Shown here: piece after piece, positions 43,569 to 52,988 of the stretch | How positions within the stretch are numbered: the stretch's first letter is position 1 | How the letters are laid out: each line of letters starts with the position of its first letter | Origin: Saliterribacillus persicus | GTDB taxonomy: Bacteria; Bacillota; Bacilli; Bacillales; Amphibacillaceae | Reading direction: 5' to 3' | Length of the DNA: 64,000 nucleotides | Assembly: GCF_003337485.1 (NCBI RefSeq) | Contig: NZ_QPJJ01000003.1 | Span: 1-64,000 of the forward strand | Translations under genes and position numbers: made by a program | The notes under the pieces: model-generated | The model's input: the letters and a program-made list of their open reading frames with translations, nothing else | Told to the model about the DNA's origin: nothing | The model's database searches: none

Positions 43569-44267
43569 TTGAAAATACTAGAGTTAACCTCAGTTGCCGA
43601 AGACGCCATTCGAATAGAGTTTGAACCGAGTGATATACAAGCTTTTAATCAGCAAATCATCCTATGGAAAGATGTGCTCACAAAAAAATTATCTCCTATT
43701 GTAACAGACGTTGTAATGGGCTATAGAACACTTACTATTTATTTCAACCCTCTTCAAATAAGTCATACAAAGGTCACACAAAAAATAAACGACGCTATAA
43801 ATAAATCTTCTACTTACAAGACCCCCTCTCGTCTTGTTAAGATCCCTGTATGCTATGACATAGAATACGGAATCGATCTAGAAGAAGTAGCAGCTTATCA
43901 CAAGCTTTCCTTAGATAACATAATAGAGAAGCATTCAAATTCAACCTACTTCGTAAATTTCCTAGGTTTCTCACCAGGCTTTCCGTTTTTAAGTGGGATG
44001 AGTAAACACTTGGCAACTCCTAGAATGGAAACACCGAGAAGAAAAGTACCTGCAGGTTCTGTTGCTATTGCAGGAGATCAAACAGGAATATACCCAAGTA
44101 GCTCACCTGGAGGATGGAATATAATCGGAAGAACGAATGTCGAATTATTAACTTTAACTAAAAAGGAGCCCTCTCTTCTTTTACCAGGAGATCACTTACA
44201 ATTTTATCCGATTAGTAAAGAGGACTTCGACCGAAGAAAAAGTAAAGTAGAGGTGATTTCCAAATGA
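43569..44267 (+). CDS. pxpB: 5-oxoprolinase subunit B (KipI/PxpB)
   Basis: This is one of three subunits of the ATP-dependent 5-oxoprolinase, which opens 5-oxoproline to glutamate; B. subtilis KipI is also an inhibitor of the sporulation kinase KinA. The 232-residue protein has VNFLGFSPGFPFLSGM (about 138-153), ATPRMETPRRKVPAGSVAIAG, and QTGIYPSSSPGGWNIIGRT, the family signature. The start is TTG with GGAAGTG upstream. It overlaps pxpC by 4 bases. Confidence 0.95.
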   Translation: MKILELTSVAEDAIRIEFEPSDIQAFNQQIILWKDVLTKKLSPIVTDVVMGYRTLTIYFNPLQISHTKVTQKINDAINKSSTYKTPSRLVKIPVCYDIEYGIDLEEVAAYHKLSLDNIIEKHSNSTYFVNFLGFSPGFPFLSGMSKHLATPRMETPRRKVPAGSVAIAGDQTGIYPSSSPGGWNIIGRTNVELLTLTKKEPSLLLPGDHLQFYPISKEDFDRRKSKVEVISK

Positions 44268-45226
44268 GTTTGACTGTAATAGAAGATGGGCTCTACACCT
44301 CAATACAAGATGTTGGACGAACAGGCTATCAAGCATATGGTTTTTCTAAAAGTGGTCCCATGGATTACTTTTCTATGCAGCTTGCAAACTATATTGTCCA
44401 AAATAAACCGAATGATGCAGTACTAGAGATGAGTTTAATTGGGCCTACACTTTATGCTGATACGGATTGTGTGATCGCAGTGACTGGTGCTGATATGCAA
44501 GCAGAAATAAATGAAAAAGGTATTCAATTGGGTAAGGCAATAACGTTAAGGGCTGGTGACACCTTAAAATTTAAGGCTGCTAAATTCGGCGTTTATAGTT
44601 ATTTAGCAGTACAAGGTGGAATATTGGTAAATAACATATTAGGAAGCAAGGCACTCGTTGTTCGTACAAATAATAAAGGAATTCAATTTAGAAGATTGAA
44701 GACGGGTGACACCCTGAACATAGCTACTACTTCTGAATATGCTACATCATCCTGGTATGTAGCTACTGATATTTTTCATTATGTTAGAAAAAAGCAACCA
44801 ATTATTCACTATATGAGAGGACCACAAGCCGACTGGTTTGACAAACAAGCCCTATTACAATTAGAGTCGCAACCATGGACGATCTCTAATAACTCTAATC
44901 GAATGGGATATCGATTAGAAGGGGAAAAACTGAATAGTATTAACAAAGCGCAGCTTCATACAGAAGGCACTTCATTTGGTGCTATTCAAGTACCTGCTAA
45001 CGGTAAACCCATCGTACTGATGGCAGACGCACAACCGACAGGAGGGTATCCAAAAATCGGCCAAATCATTAAAACTGATCTAAAAATCCTCGCTCAACTA
45101 AGGCCAGGTGAATCATTTAGATTAAAAGAAATAAGTTTAGAAGAGGCTATTAATTTTTATAAAAAAGAGCAAGAAAAACTAGTTAAGTTAAAACACTTTA
45201 TCGATCTGAAGTGGAAGGAGGCGTAG
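44264..45226 (+). CDS. pxpC: 5-oxoprolinase subunit C (KipA/PxpC)
   Basis: The 320-residue protein is the biotin-dependent-carboxyltransferase-like subunit of 5-oxoprolinase. It has VIEDGLYTSIQDVGRTGYQA at the N-terminus, then SGPMDYFSMQLAN, AVQGGI and the C-terminal GGYPKIGQIIKTDLKILAQL, all typical. It is coupled to pxpB by a 4-base overlap and ends 2 bp before pxpA. Confidence 0.95.
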   Translation: MSLTVIEDGLYTSIQDVGRTGYQAYGFSKSGPMDYFSMQLANYIVQNKPNDAVLEMSLIGPTLYADTDCVIAVTGADMQAEINEKGIQLGKAITLRAGDTLKFKAAKFGVYSYLAVQGGILVNNILGSKALVVRTNNKGIQFRRLKTGDTLNIATTSEYATSSWYVATDIFHYVRKKQPIIHYMRGPQADWFDKQALLQLESQPWTISNNSNRMGYRLEGEKLNSINKAQLHTEGTSFGAIQVPANGKPIVLMADAQPTGGYPKIGQIIKTDLKILAQLRPGESFRLKEISLEEAINFYKKEQEKLVKLKHFIDLKWKEA

Positions 45227-45228
45227 TC

Positions 45229-45966
45229 TTGAATTCAATTGATCTTAATTGTGACTTAGGCGAAGGGATTGGAAAAGATGCGGAAATTATTCCGTACGTA
45301 AGTTCAGTGAATATTGCTTGTGGTTTTCATGCAGGTGATTCCTTAATGATGCATAAGACAGTCAAGCTAGCAAAGGAACATGGTGTTAAAATTGGCGCCC
45401 ACCCTAGCTTTCAAGATATAGAGGGCTTTGGGAGACGAAACATCCAAATTTTGCCTAGTGAAGCATATGCCATAACGGTATATCAAATTGGAGCACTACT
45501 CGGTTTTGTGAAGGCGAATGATGCAACCCTTCATCACGTGAAACCACATGGAGCACTTTATAATATGGCGAGTCGTGATAAGGATCTTGCAGATGCAATA
45601 GCAAAAGCGATATTTGATGTGGATCCAGACCTAGTGCTTTATGGATTAGCTGGTAGTGAACTGATTAGAGCGGGGGAGAAAGTTGGACTTAGCGTTTATC
45701 ATGAAGTATTTGCAGATAGAACGTATCAAAATGATGGCAGTTTAACACCAAGAACAGAGCAAGATGCAGTCATTCATGATGTGGATGATGCTATCGAACA
45801 AGTTCTTGCCATTGTTGACCGAGAGGAAATAACGGCAATTGATGGCTCTTTGCTCCCTATTAAAGCAAATACCGTCTGTATTCATGGCGATACAGAAGAA
45901 GCAGTTGCTTTTGCACAACAGCTTACACGAGAACTAAAGCTTTTAGGAATAATGTTAGATAAATGA
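45229..45966 (+). CDS. pxpA: 5-oxoprolinase subunit A (PxpA, LamB/YcsF family)
   Basis: The 245-residue protein is the LamB/YcsF-type subunit A. It begins MNSIDLNCDLGEGIGKDAEI and contains SVNIACGFHAGDSLMMHKTV, GAHPSFQDIEGFGRR and HHVKPHGALYNMA. I start at TTG 45229, which has AAGGAGG at normal spacing and gives the usual short N-terminus; a GTG at 45211 would overlap pxpC. The order B-C-A is different from the ycsF-first order in B. subtilis, and no ycsG-like transporter is present. Confidence 0.95.
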   Translation: MNSIDLNCDLGEGIGKDAEIIPYVSSVNIACGFHAGDSLMMHKTVKLAKEHGVKIGAHPSFQDIEGFGRRNIQILPSEAYAITVYQIGALLGFVKANDATLHHVKPHGALYNMASRDKDLADAIAKAIFDVDPDLVLYGLAGSELIRAGEKVGLSVYHEVFADRTYQNDGSLTPRTEQDAVIHDVDDAIEQVLAIVDREEITAIDGSLLPIKANTVCIHGDTEEAVAFAQQLTRELKLLGIMLDK

Positions 45967-45967
45967 T

Positions 45968-45997
45968 AAAGTCACCCATTTAAGATTGGGTGACTTT
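45968..45997 (+). terminator. Two-way terminator between pxpA and GH43 genes
   Basis: AAAGTCACCCA and TGGGTGACTTT form a perfect 11-bp stem, followed by ATTTTTTC. The TAA of the convergent GH43 gene lies in the loop region. Confidence 0.9.
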
Positions 45998-47596
45998 ATT
46001 TTTTCGATAAAAAAGATAGCCAATTCCGAAAGCCACAGCTAGCACTAATACTATAATTAGGAACAAAACCGATGTTGATTCATTTTGGCTTTTCCTTTCG
46101 TCACTTTCTTCGTCTTGGGCTAATTCAGCTTCATCTATCTGATTGCTCACATTTTCATTGGAATTATCTGTTAACTTAGTTTCGGTTGTTGGAATAATTT
46201 CCTGACCTGGTTCTATATAAAAGGTAGCTTGCTCACGTTCTTCATCAGTTTCTATTGGTTGAAAGGTAAGCTTATCCTCGTTGGTCTTTGTTAAATACAA
46301 TGCATCATCCTTATACATTTGAATGGAATAAGCATTTTCATTAGCTAAGCCAGGAACAATTCGAAATGTAGCGTCTTCATTAAATGCTTGTGTTCCATCA
46401 TGCCGCTCGAGCACTAAATTATTTTTTCTGTTTACTAAGTATGCACCAGAATTTGATTCAGCTTGAAAAGAAACTGTATTGGAGTTTTCTTCTGCTAATC
46501 CACTTGTTTGATGCCATCTATAATCATAATTTAATTTTTCTGAGGTATCAAAAGTTAAAAATCCAGCCGAATTCTTTAATGCTTTTTTCTGGTCATTTTC
46601 TGGACGAATAAAATAGCTAGGTTCAGTTATACCAGAAGAAGTTGCTTTAAGTTTTGGAATTGTTCCATCTTCATTATAATACAAATTTTCAATCGCCACA
46701 GAACGATTAAATTCACCTCCATCAGGAAGAGATGCGGTATGATATATCATATACCAATCTTCTTTATATTCTATAATGGCTGGGTGACTGGTGGAACTGT
46801 TTGGAATTTCGTCCAATAGTTTCCCCTTATATTCCCAAGGGCCTTCAGGACTATCACTCATCGCATATGCTAATTCTTCTGGATAATTCATCGCAAAGCT
46901 TAAATAATATTTATCTTTATAACGATGTAACCATGGTCCTTCTGTATATGAACCAGACATATTTTCAATCTCTACTCGCTGCACCTCTCCATCAATTTCC
47001 ACCATATTATTCTTTAGCTTTGCATAATAAAGATGTGTATTCCCCCAATAAATATATGCTTGATCGTTCTCATCTATAAATACCGTTGGATCGATATCGT
47101 CCCATGACTCCCCTTCCATTGCGGCAGGGTTTTCTGTCGCACTGGAAGCTATGAGAGGTTCTCCTAAAGCATCTTTAAATCCGGTAGCGGGATTATCTGA
47201 TCTAGCTACACCAATAGCGTACCCAGGATCACTCGGGTCAGCATTCAATACTGTTACGTACCAATAAAACTTCCCATTTCTTTCGATTGCCTGAGAAGCC
47301 CATGCAGAATCATTTTTTGCCCAGGAGAATTCTGTCCGAGGAAGTGTGCCTTCTAACGTCCAATTTTCCATGTCAACAGAGGTGAAGACGTTCCATTCTT
47401 TTAACACAAAAAAATTATCCCGATTTGTTGCTTCGTCATGCCCTGTATACAAATAAACTTTATCTTCATGCACAAGTGCTGCTGGATCTGCGGTAAAGCG
47501 TTCTTTTATAATTGGATTGCTGGCATTTGTTTCTTCAGGAAATCCCATTATAACCACACCGACGATAAATAGTCCTATAGCTATGTATTTTTTCAA
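45980..47596 (-). CDS. Secreted, membrane-tethered GH43 glycosidase with AbfB-like domain
   Basis: The 538-residue protein has a signal peptide (about 1-25). A five-blade GH43 domain follows, with candidate acidic residues in FTADPAAL (base), DDIDPTVF and SYTEGPWL (acid). An AbfB-like (CBM42) beta-trefoil (about 345-450) is next, with NSGAYLVNRKNNLVLERHDG and DATFRIVPGLA. A Glu/Asp/Ser linker and a C-terminal membrane helix with a basic end, FYRKNKVTQS, complete it. GH43 with AbfB usually acts on arabinose or xylose side chains. There is no LPxT motif, so it should stay in the membrane. The start is TTG with GAGAGGAG upstream. Confidence 0.88.
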   Translation of the reverse strand: MKKYIAIGLFIVGVVIMGFPEETNASNPIIKERFTADPAALVHEDKVYLYTGHDEATNRDNFFVLKEWNVFTSVDMENWTLEGTLPRTEFSWAKNDSAWASQAIERNGKFYWYVTVLNADPSDPGYAIGVARSDNPATGFKDALGEPLIASSATENPAAMEGESWDDIDPTVFIDENDQAYIYWGNTHLYYAKLKNNMVEIDGEVQRVEIENMSGSYTEGPWLHRYKDKYYLSFAMNYPEELAYAMSDSPEGPWEYKGKLLDEIPNSSTSHPAIIEYKEDWYMIYHTASLPDGGEFNRSVAIENLYYNEDGTIPKLKATSSGITEPSYFIRPENDQKKALKNSAGFLTFDTSEKLNYDYRWHQTSGLAEENSNTVSFQAESNSGAYLVNRKNNLVLERHDGTQAFNEDATFRIVPGLANENAYSIQMYKDDALYLTKTNEDKLTFQPIETDEEREQATFYIEPGQEIIPTTETKLTDNSNENVSNQIDEAELAQDEESDERKSQNESTSVLFLIIVLVLAVAFGIGYLFYRKNKVTQS

Positions 47597-47737
47597 AAAA
47601 TAAAACTCCTCTCTTGCGCGTTTTCCCTATGTTCTTTTATTATATTTTACACCTTCGTATAACTCAACAGATTGTGATGAAAACATGTTCGTACAGGAAA
47701 CGCTAAACATTTTTGAGAAAAGTTTTAAAGTACAAAG

Positions 47738-47764
47738 AAAAGACTCTCAATCTCATTGAGAGTC
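47738..47764 (-). terminator. Terminator after the DUF624 gene
   Basis: GACTCTCAA and TTGAGAGTC form a perfect 9-bp stem. On the minus strand CTTTTCTTTG follows. It separates the transporter operon from the GH43 gene. Confidence 0.8.
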
Positions 47765-47773
47765 CCAAAAAGT

Positions 47774-48379
47774 TTATGAATTTCGATTCGTTAATTTTTC
47801 TACTCCACTTTCCCAAACTTGTAAGTGAATAAAACTAAATAGACTGATCACGATAGCACTTACTGCTGGTAGCATAAAGATAACCACGAGCATCAAACTC
47901 GCAATTAATATTAAAAGCACTACTCGCGGTAGTAGAGTTAGAGATAAAGCAAAAGATTTTTTTATTAAATCGAGTCCCTTATCTTCCGACATGATAGCAG
48001 TTGGAAAGATAGCGACCATTAAAAATAAATATAGTAAGGTTGCAAATAACCAGATTAATTCTAAAAATAGTCGAAATCCACCAGACATCTGAAGAATAAT
48101 CCATCCATTTAAAATTAAGATAAACGCAACGAACATAGATAATATTCCTATGAAAAAGTGTCGTTTAAAATTTCTTTTAAATAGCTGAAAAAAAGTTTTC
48201 CAAAAACCTATTTCAACACCTTCTGTTTTCCATGTCTTCATCACCATATATAGAGTGATGGTAGCAGGAAAAAGTGTAATAATAGGAAGTGAGGCGATTA
48301 TCCATAGTAACTGAACCGTTACAAAAGCAGCAAATATATGTAACACCCGATAAAAAATAGGTTCAGATCGATTCATCAT
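47774..48379 (-). CDS. DUF624 (YesL family) membrane protein
   Basis: The 201-residue protein has about five membrane helices and the YesL pattern, with LLWIIASLPIITLFPATITLY (about 24-44) and a conserved FPTAIMSEDKGLDLIKKSFAL segment. YesL-like proteins are encoded with sugar ABC transporters in Bacillus. Their role is unknown, possibly an accessory to transport or glycan uptake. It lies 34 bp after the LacI-type gene and is likely the last gene of the transporter operon. Confidence 0.88.
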   Translation of the reverse strand: MMNRSEPIFYRVLHIFAAFVTVQLLWIIASLPIITLFPATITLYMVMKTWKTEGVEIGFWKTFFQLFKRNFKRHFFIGILSMFVAFILILNGWIILQMSGGFRLFLELIWLFATLLYLFLMVAIFPTAIMSEDKGLDLIKKSFALSLTLLPRVVLLILIASLMLVVIFMLPAVSAIVISLFSFIHLQVWESGVEKLTNRNS

Positions 48380-48413
48380 GACACCTCTATTTCAATATCT
48401 ACTCGGAAAAACT

Positions 48414-49427
48414 TCATTTGATTTTACCAGATTCACGGATGATTAATTGTGGATCAACTAATACCTTTTTTTGTACATCATAACCATTAATTAAGTCATG
48501 CAAAAGATGTGCTGCTAATTGACCAATTTTGTTTTTATCCTGCATAACTGTTGCTAATGCTGGATCACTATAACGACATGCCTCAATATCGTCACAACCA
48601 ATTACTTTTATATCCTCTGGTATCAAAAGACCTTTTTCTTTAATCGCTCTTATTACACCTAAAGCCATCATATCTGATGCAGCAAAAACCGCTTGTGGAA
48701 CTTCTTTACCCTGTAATAATTCCATCATTTTTTCATAGCCACTATCTTCAAAATAATTCCCATGCTTCAACCATTCTTCTCGTAAATCCATGCCAAAGTC
48801 TTTCATTGAGTGAATGAAAGACTCCTTTCGAATATTGGATATTATTGAATTTTCTTGGCCACCAATAAAAGCGACTTTTTTCACACCATTTAAATAAAAA
48901 TACTCAACAACTTCGCGAGAGATTTTTTTATTATTTGTTATCACATAGCTTGAGTTATTACCCGTTAAAGCCATATCAACTGCAACGGTTGGTACATCGC
49001 TTTGATCCAATTCATATACGGATTCTTCAATGTTTTCACCAGCTATAATTAGACAGCCATCCAGTTGGTAATGTAAGCTTCGTGCTACATAATTTTCTTT
49101 TCCCATATTAAATGCTTGATTGGAAAAAACTAAAATATCATACCCTAATAGGCCGATCGCATTCTTAAAATTATTAATAACTTGATTAAAAAAGGGGTGG
49201 TTAAATTCAACATGAACCTCCCCTGCATATATTAAGCCAATCATATTTGATTTTTTTGTTGCTAACGCCTTAGCGGAAAAACTAGGTTGATAACCTGTAT
49301 CATCAATCACAGCTTTTACTTTATCAATCGTCTTTTGGCTGATGCTTCCCGTCTGATTAATAACCTTTGAAACGGTACCAGGTGAAACACCTGCCATCTT
49401 CGCAATTTCTCTTATAGTAAGTTTCAT
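48414..49427 (-). CDS. LacI family regulator of the sugar ABC operon
   Basis: The 337-residue protein has a LacI helix-turn-helix (TIREIAKMAGVSPGTVSKVI, then NQTGSISQKTIDKV) and a sugar-binding core ending VLVDPQLIIRESGK. It is encoded 68 bp after the permease genes, so it probably regulates its own operon. Candidate operators of the form GAAAYCGRTTTC lie on both sides of the operon promoter (52828-52839 and 52973-52988). The inducer is unknown. Confidence 0.93.
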   Translation of the reverse strand: MKLTIREIAKMAGVSPGTVSKVINQTGSISQKTIDKVKAVIDDTGYQPSFSAKALATKKSNMIGLIYAGEVHVEFNHPFFNQVINNFKNAIGLLGYDILVFSNQAFNMGKENYVARSLHYQLDGCLIIAGENIEESVYELDQSDVPTVAVDMALTGNNSSYVITNNKKISREVVEYFYLNGVKKVAFIGGQENSIISNIRKESFIHSMKDFGMDLREEWLKHGNYFEDSGYEKMMELLQGKEVPQAVFAASDMMALGVIRAIKEKGLLIPEDIKVIGCDDIEACRYSDPALATVMQDKNKIGQLAAHLLHDLINGYDVQKKVLVDPQLIIRESGKIK

Positions 49428-49495
49428 TTTTTATCCCTCTGTCTATTTTATCTAAGCAAGCTTTCTATATTAGTATACCATACACACTAATAGTT

Positions 49496-50341
49496 TTAGC
49501 TTTTAACAGCACCTTCTGTCAAGCTTGCAATAAACAAACGGTTAAGTAATAAGAAAATGATAATGAGTGGCACCGTTGCCCAGAAGGTTCCAGACATGAT
49601 CATTCCGTTATCTCTCACGTAATTGTCAATGAGACCACGAAGTGCAACTTGAATCGTAAAGGATGATTCCTCGCGTAATACAACTAAAGGCCATAGGAAA
49701 TCATTCCAAATGTACATAAATTTAATGATTGCTAACGTAGCAAATGCCGGGATAATAACTGGCACAGCAATGTTCCAATAAATTCTAAAGTTATTACATC
49801 CATCGATTTTTGCAGCATCTACCAATTCATCTGGAACGTTACTTGTAATATATTGACGCATCCAGAAAATCCCGAAAGCATCTATTAAACCTGGAAAGAT
49901 GATTGCCTTCAAATCGTTTAACCAGTCTAGTTTTGTAATGATAATATACTGTGGGATTAGCCCTAATTGTGGCGGTATCATCATTGTTACCAATATAGCA
50001 ACAAATAAAAAGTTTTTACCTTTAAAGTTAAACTTCGCAAAGGCATAACCTGCTAAAGAACATAAAAATAGCACACCTATCGTCGTAACAGTTGCTACTA
50101 TAAATGAATTCCATATTGCTCCAAAAAACTCAATCGTATTGACAACATTGGTGAAATTCGTTACAAGTTCGTCTCCTGGCAAAAAGGCAGGTGGTACATT
50201 GTTTATCGCACTATTATGATTGGTCGCCATTACAAACATCCAATATAATGGAAAGATTGATAAAAATGCGCCAATCGATAAAATCAGATAGACAAACATT
50301 TTCGGAAAGCTAAAACGTAGCTGCTTCTGTTGATTTTCCAT
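49496..50341 (-). CDS. Sugar ABC transporter permease (MalG/LacG type)
   Basis: The 281-residue protein has six membrane segments and the EAA-type loop VDAAKIDGCNNFRIYWNIAV (about 175-194), with IPQYIIITKLDWLND and LPGDELVTNFTNVV. It is the second permease of a CUT1 sugar transporter and lies 12 bp after the first. The ATPase gene is not in the cluster; a shared MsmX-type ATPase is likely, as in B. subtilis. Confidence 0.94.
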   Translation of the reverse strand: MENQQKQLRFSFPKMFVYLILSIGAFLSIFPLYWMFVMATNHNSAINNVPPAFLPGDELVTNFTNVVNTIEFFGAIWNSFIVATVTTIGVLFLCSLAGYAFAKFNFKGKNFLFVAILVTMMIPPQLGLIPQYIIITKLDWLNDLKAIIFPGLIDAFGIFWMRQYITSNVPDELVDAAKIDGCNNFRIYWNIAVPVIIPAFATLAIIKFMYIWNDFLWPLVVLREESSFTIQVALRGLIDNYVRDNGMIMSGTFWATVPLIIIFLLLNRLFIASLTEGAVKS

Positions 50342-50353
50342 TCTGTTAACCTC

Positions 50354-51277
50354 CTAACGTCCAATCCTATTTGCAATCCAGACATTAATCGTAGAAATAA
50401 TAATGATAATGATAAAGAGAATAATCGCAGCTGCTGAAGCTGGACCAAATGCAAGATTCGTAAATGCTTCACGGTATAAATATAAAACAACTGTTATTCC
50501 TTCTTCACGATACGAACGTCCAATAAAAATTAATGGTTCAGTAAATAGTTGCAAGGCGCCGATCGTTGACGTGAATACGGTCAAAATAATAATCGGTCGC
50601 AGCATTGGAATTGTAATATACTGAATTTTTTGTCTTACACTCGCTCCATCTATTACTGCTGCTTCATATAATTCATTTGGTATACCTTGAAGACCTGCTA
50701 GGTATATGATTGTGTTATACCCAACCCAACGCCAGAATACCATCGTAGATATGGCGACTTTTACTCCCCATTCAGATGTACCCCAACTAACCGGATCTGC
50801 GCCAAACCAGCCAACAATGATGTTAAATAATCCAAACTCTTGATTATTAAACATAATCCCAAATACAATAGCAACTGCTACTGTAGAAGTAACGTACGGC
50901 ATAAATATAGATACTCTAAAAAAGCTCTTTAATTTAATTAAAGTCGAATTTAGGGCATACGCTAGGATTATTCCGATTAAAAGCTGTGGAAGTGTTCCGA
51001 GTATCCACATAATTAATGTATTTGATAACGATTTCCAAAATAAAGGATCCGTTAAAATCCACTCAAAATTTTGAAAACCGACATATTCCATTTCCCCTAG
51101 ACCATTCCATTTTTGAAAGCCTAAATAAAAACTAAATAGAATCGGAAACAAGCCAAAAATAGCAAATAGAATAAAAAAAGGCGAGATGTATAAATAGCCT
51201 GTCAACGCTTCTTTTTTTTCTTCACTAAATCTACGCCGCCTAGGCGCTTTTAAATTAGCTGACTTTGAATCACTCAT
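50354..51277 (-). CDS. Sugar ABC transporter permease (MalF/LacF type)
   Basis: The 307-residue protein has six membrane segments, the motif YLYISPFFILFAIFGLFPIL near residue 28, and the EAA loop ELYEAAVIDGASVRQKIQYI (about 202-221). It is the first permease of the CUT1 transporter, 160 bp after the binding protein gene. A structured gap between them may set a lower level of the permeases. Confidence 0.94.
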   Translation of the reverse strand: MSDSKSANLKAPRRRRFSEEKKEALTGYLYISPFFILFAIFGLFPILFSFYLGFQKWNGLGEMEYVGFQNFEWILTDPLFWKSLSNTLIMWILGTLPQLLIGIILAYALNSTLIKLKSFFRVSIFMPYVTSTVAVAIVFGIMFNNQEFGLFNIIVGWFGADPVSWGTSEWGVKVAISTMVFWRWVGYNTIIYLAGLQGIPNELYEAAVIDGASVRQKIQYITIPMLRPIIILTVFTSTIGALQLFTEPLIFIGRSYREEGITVVLYLYREAFTNLAFGPASAAAIILFIIIIIISTINVWIANRIGR

Positions 51278-51323
51278 CTATTTCACTCCTCTCTATAAAA
51301 AGCAATATCTACAGTTGAATAAG

Positions 51324-51391
51324 TAAGGCTACAATAAAGATGTGTGCGATCACTCCTACCAATCGGTAAGAATGACCGCATTACAGCCTTA
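51324..51391 (-). other. Structured gap between binding-protein and permease genes
   Basis: TAAGGCT (51324-51330) can pair with AGCCTTA (51385-51391), enclosing smaller complementary parts (ACC-AATC-GGT, TGCG/CGCA). No T-run follows. Hairpins at this place often stabilise the upstream mRNA so that binding protein is made in excess. Confidence 0.4.
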
Positions 51392-51437
51392 AAGAATAAC
51401 TTTTTAAACTACGAAACTCTTATTCTAGGTTATTAAA

Positions 51438-52763
51438 TTATTGTCTTTCTAATTGCGACTCAATACGCTCAACAGCGGCGTCCCACTCTTCTTGTGGATC
51501 TAAACCTTCAACTGCAACGTTTGTTAATGCAGTTACTAATTCATTATTTACTGTTGCATAATTCACACCCATATATACTGGTTGAACTGATTCAGCTGCT
51601 TCTGCAAAGATTCTTGCAGTTTCTGCACCACTAAAATATTCATCTGTTGTTGCAAGGAATTCCTCATCTTCATACACCTCTGGCGTAGATGGGAATAAAC
51701 CATTATTGTGGAAAGATTTTAATTGGTTTTCTGGTGATACTAACCATTCAATAAATGCATACGCTTCTTCAGGATGCTCTGAATCAGCCGGTATTGTTAG
51801 GAATGATCCACCCCAGTTACCCGCACCTTCAGGAATGTTTGTTAAAGACCATTTCCCACTTGAATCAGGAGCATTGCCTTTCACATTTGCAATCATCCAA
51901 GCTGGTGCACCAATTAAAGTTGCATAGCTTCCTTCTTCCATTGCACTACCCCACTCAGGAGTCCATAGTGCATTTTGACCAACTAATCCTTCTTCGATCA
52001 TCATTGTCGTGAAATCATATGCTTCTTTTACTGTATCTTCAATAATTAATTCATCTTCTTCGTTAAAGTATTGCTGTGGCAATTGATCACGTCTTGCATT
52101 AAACATTAATTCTGGGCTATCAGAAATAGGTTTTCCTGTTTTCTCTTTAATTTCTTTTGCAGCTTCATAATAAGCATCCCATGTATCAATTTCAGCTGAT
52201 AACTCTTCAGGATCTGTTGGAAAACCTGCTTCTTCCATTACATCCGTACGATAAAACATTGTAGTTGGACCAATATCTGTTGGTAAACCTATTTGAAAGT
52301 CACCATCTACACTTGATGCTTGTTGCCATTTCCAATCTAGATATTTATCTTTAACATCTCCTGCACCTAAATCATTTAAGTTGTGGAATCTATCACTAGC
52401 TTCTAAAAATTTTGCTACCTGACTTACTTCTACCAATGAAATATCTGGCGCTCCGCTACCAGCAGAAATAGAAGTGAAAAGGTTGTTATGAACGTCTTCC
52501 ATTTCGCCTTCGTTCAATGTTATTTTAACGTTTGGATTTTCTTCCATATATTCTTCAATTAATACATCATACCCTGTACTACCAAATAACCAAAAGTTAA
52601 GCTCTACTTCTTCTCCTGAAGCTTCACTTCCTTCTGCACTTTCTTCACCATTTTCAGATTCACTTGAATTTCCCTCTGATTCACCACTTGTATCATCATC
52701 ATTACATGCAACTAGGAAACCAAATAATAAAATTACTGCTAACATCATCAACCACTTTTTCAT
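51438..52763 (-). CDS. Sugar ABC transporter substrate-binding lipoprotein
   Basis: The 441-residue protein has a lipoprotein signal (MKKWLMMLAVILLFGFLVAC, Cys20). A Ser/Glu/Gly linker follows, then a family 1 extracellular solute-binding domain (VELNFWLFGSTGYDVLIEEY and onward). The residues FIEWLVSPENQLK near the C-terminus are typical. I start at ATG 52763 behind GGGGGTAA; a longer frame to 52823 lies in the leader. The sugar is unknown. Neighbouring GH43 genes hint at arabino- or xylo-oligosaccharides. Confidence 0.94.
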   Translation of the reverse strand: MKKWLMMLAVILLFGFLVACNDDDTSGESEGNSSESENGEESAEGSEASGEEVELNFWLFGSTGYDVLIEEYMEENPNVKITLNEGEMEDVHNNLFTSISAGSGAPDISLVEVSQVAKFLEASDRFHNLNDLGAGDVKDKYLDWKWQQASSVDGDFQIGLPTDIGPTTMFYRTDVMEEAGFPTDPEELSAEIDTWDAYYEAAKEIKEKTGKPISDSPELMFNARRDQLPQQYFNEEDELIIEDTVKEAYDFTTMMIEEGLVGQNALWTPEWGSAMEEGSYATLIGAPAWMIANVKGNAPDSSGKWSLTNIPEGAGNWGGSFLTIPADSEHPEEAYAFIEWLVSPENQLKSFHNNGLFPSTPEVYEDEEFLATTDEYFSGAETARIFAEAAESVQPVYMGVNYATVNNELVTALTNVAVEGLDPQEEWDAAVERIESQLERQ

Positions 52764-52827
52764 AACTTTTACCCCCGTCAATTCAATTAGTATTTTTGAA
52801 ACCAAAACCAAACTCTTCACCACAAAG

Positions 52828-52839
52828 GAAACCGGTTTC
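52828..52839. promoter_or_regulatory. LacI-type operator O1 in the transporter operon leader
   Basis: GAAACCGGTTTC is a perfect 12-bp palindrome with a central CG, the form of LacI-family operators. It lies about 65 bp downstream of the promoter's -10 and 65 bp before the gene start. Confidence 0.6.
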
Positions 52840-52883
52840 TCTTTTACCGTAAAAAATATGCGATTAATTTCACTGCAGTTAAA

Positions 52884-52932
52884 AGTAATCGCTTTCGTAA
52901 ATGATTATATGCCGTAAATAGAAAAAATACAA
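52884..52932 (-). promoter_or_regulatory. Promoter of the sugar ABC operon with cre-like site
   Basis: On the minus strand TTGTAT (52927-52932), 17 bases, then TATAAT (52904-52909) predicts a start near 52897. CGAAAGCGATTACT (52884-52897) at the start point fits the CcpA cre consensus TGWNANCGNTNWCA in all but its two end positions. This would give carbon catabolite repression. Confidence 0.65.
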
Positions 52933-52972
52933 TACCTTTTTTATAGTTTTTAATAAATAAATTAATTTTATG

Positions 52973-52988
52973 AAGAAATCGATTTCTT
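52973..52988. promoter_or_regulatory. LacI-type operator O2 upstream of the promoter
   Basis: AAGAAATCGATTTCTT is a perfect 16-bp palindrome. Its core GAAATCGATTTC has the same GAAAYCGRTTTC form as O1, and the two centres are about 147 bp apart with the promoter between them. Confidence 0.6.
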
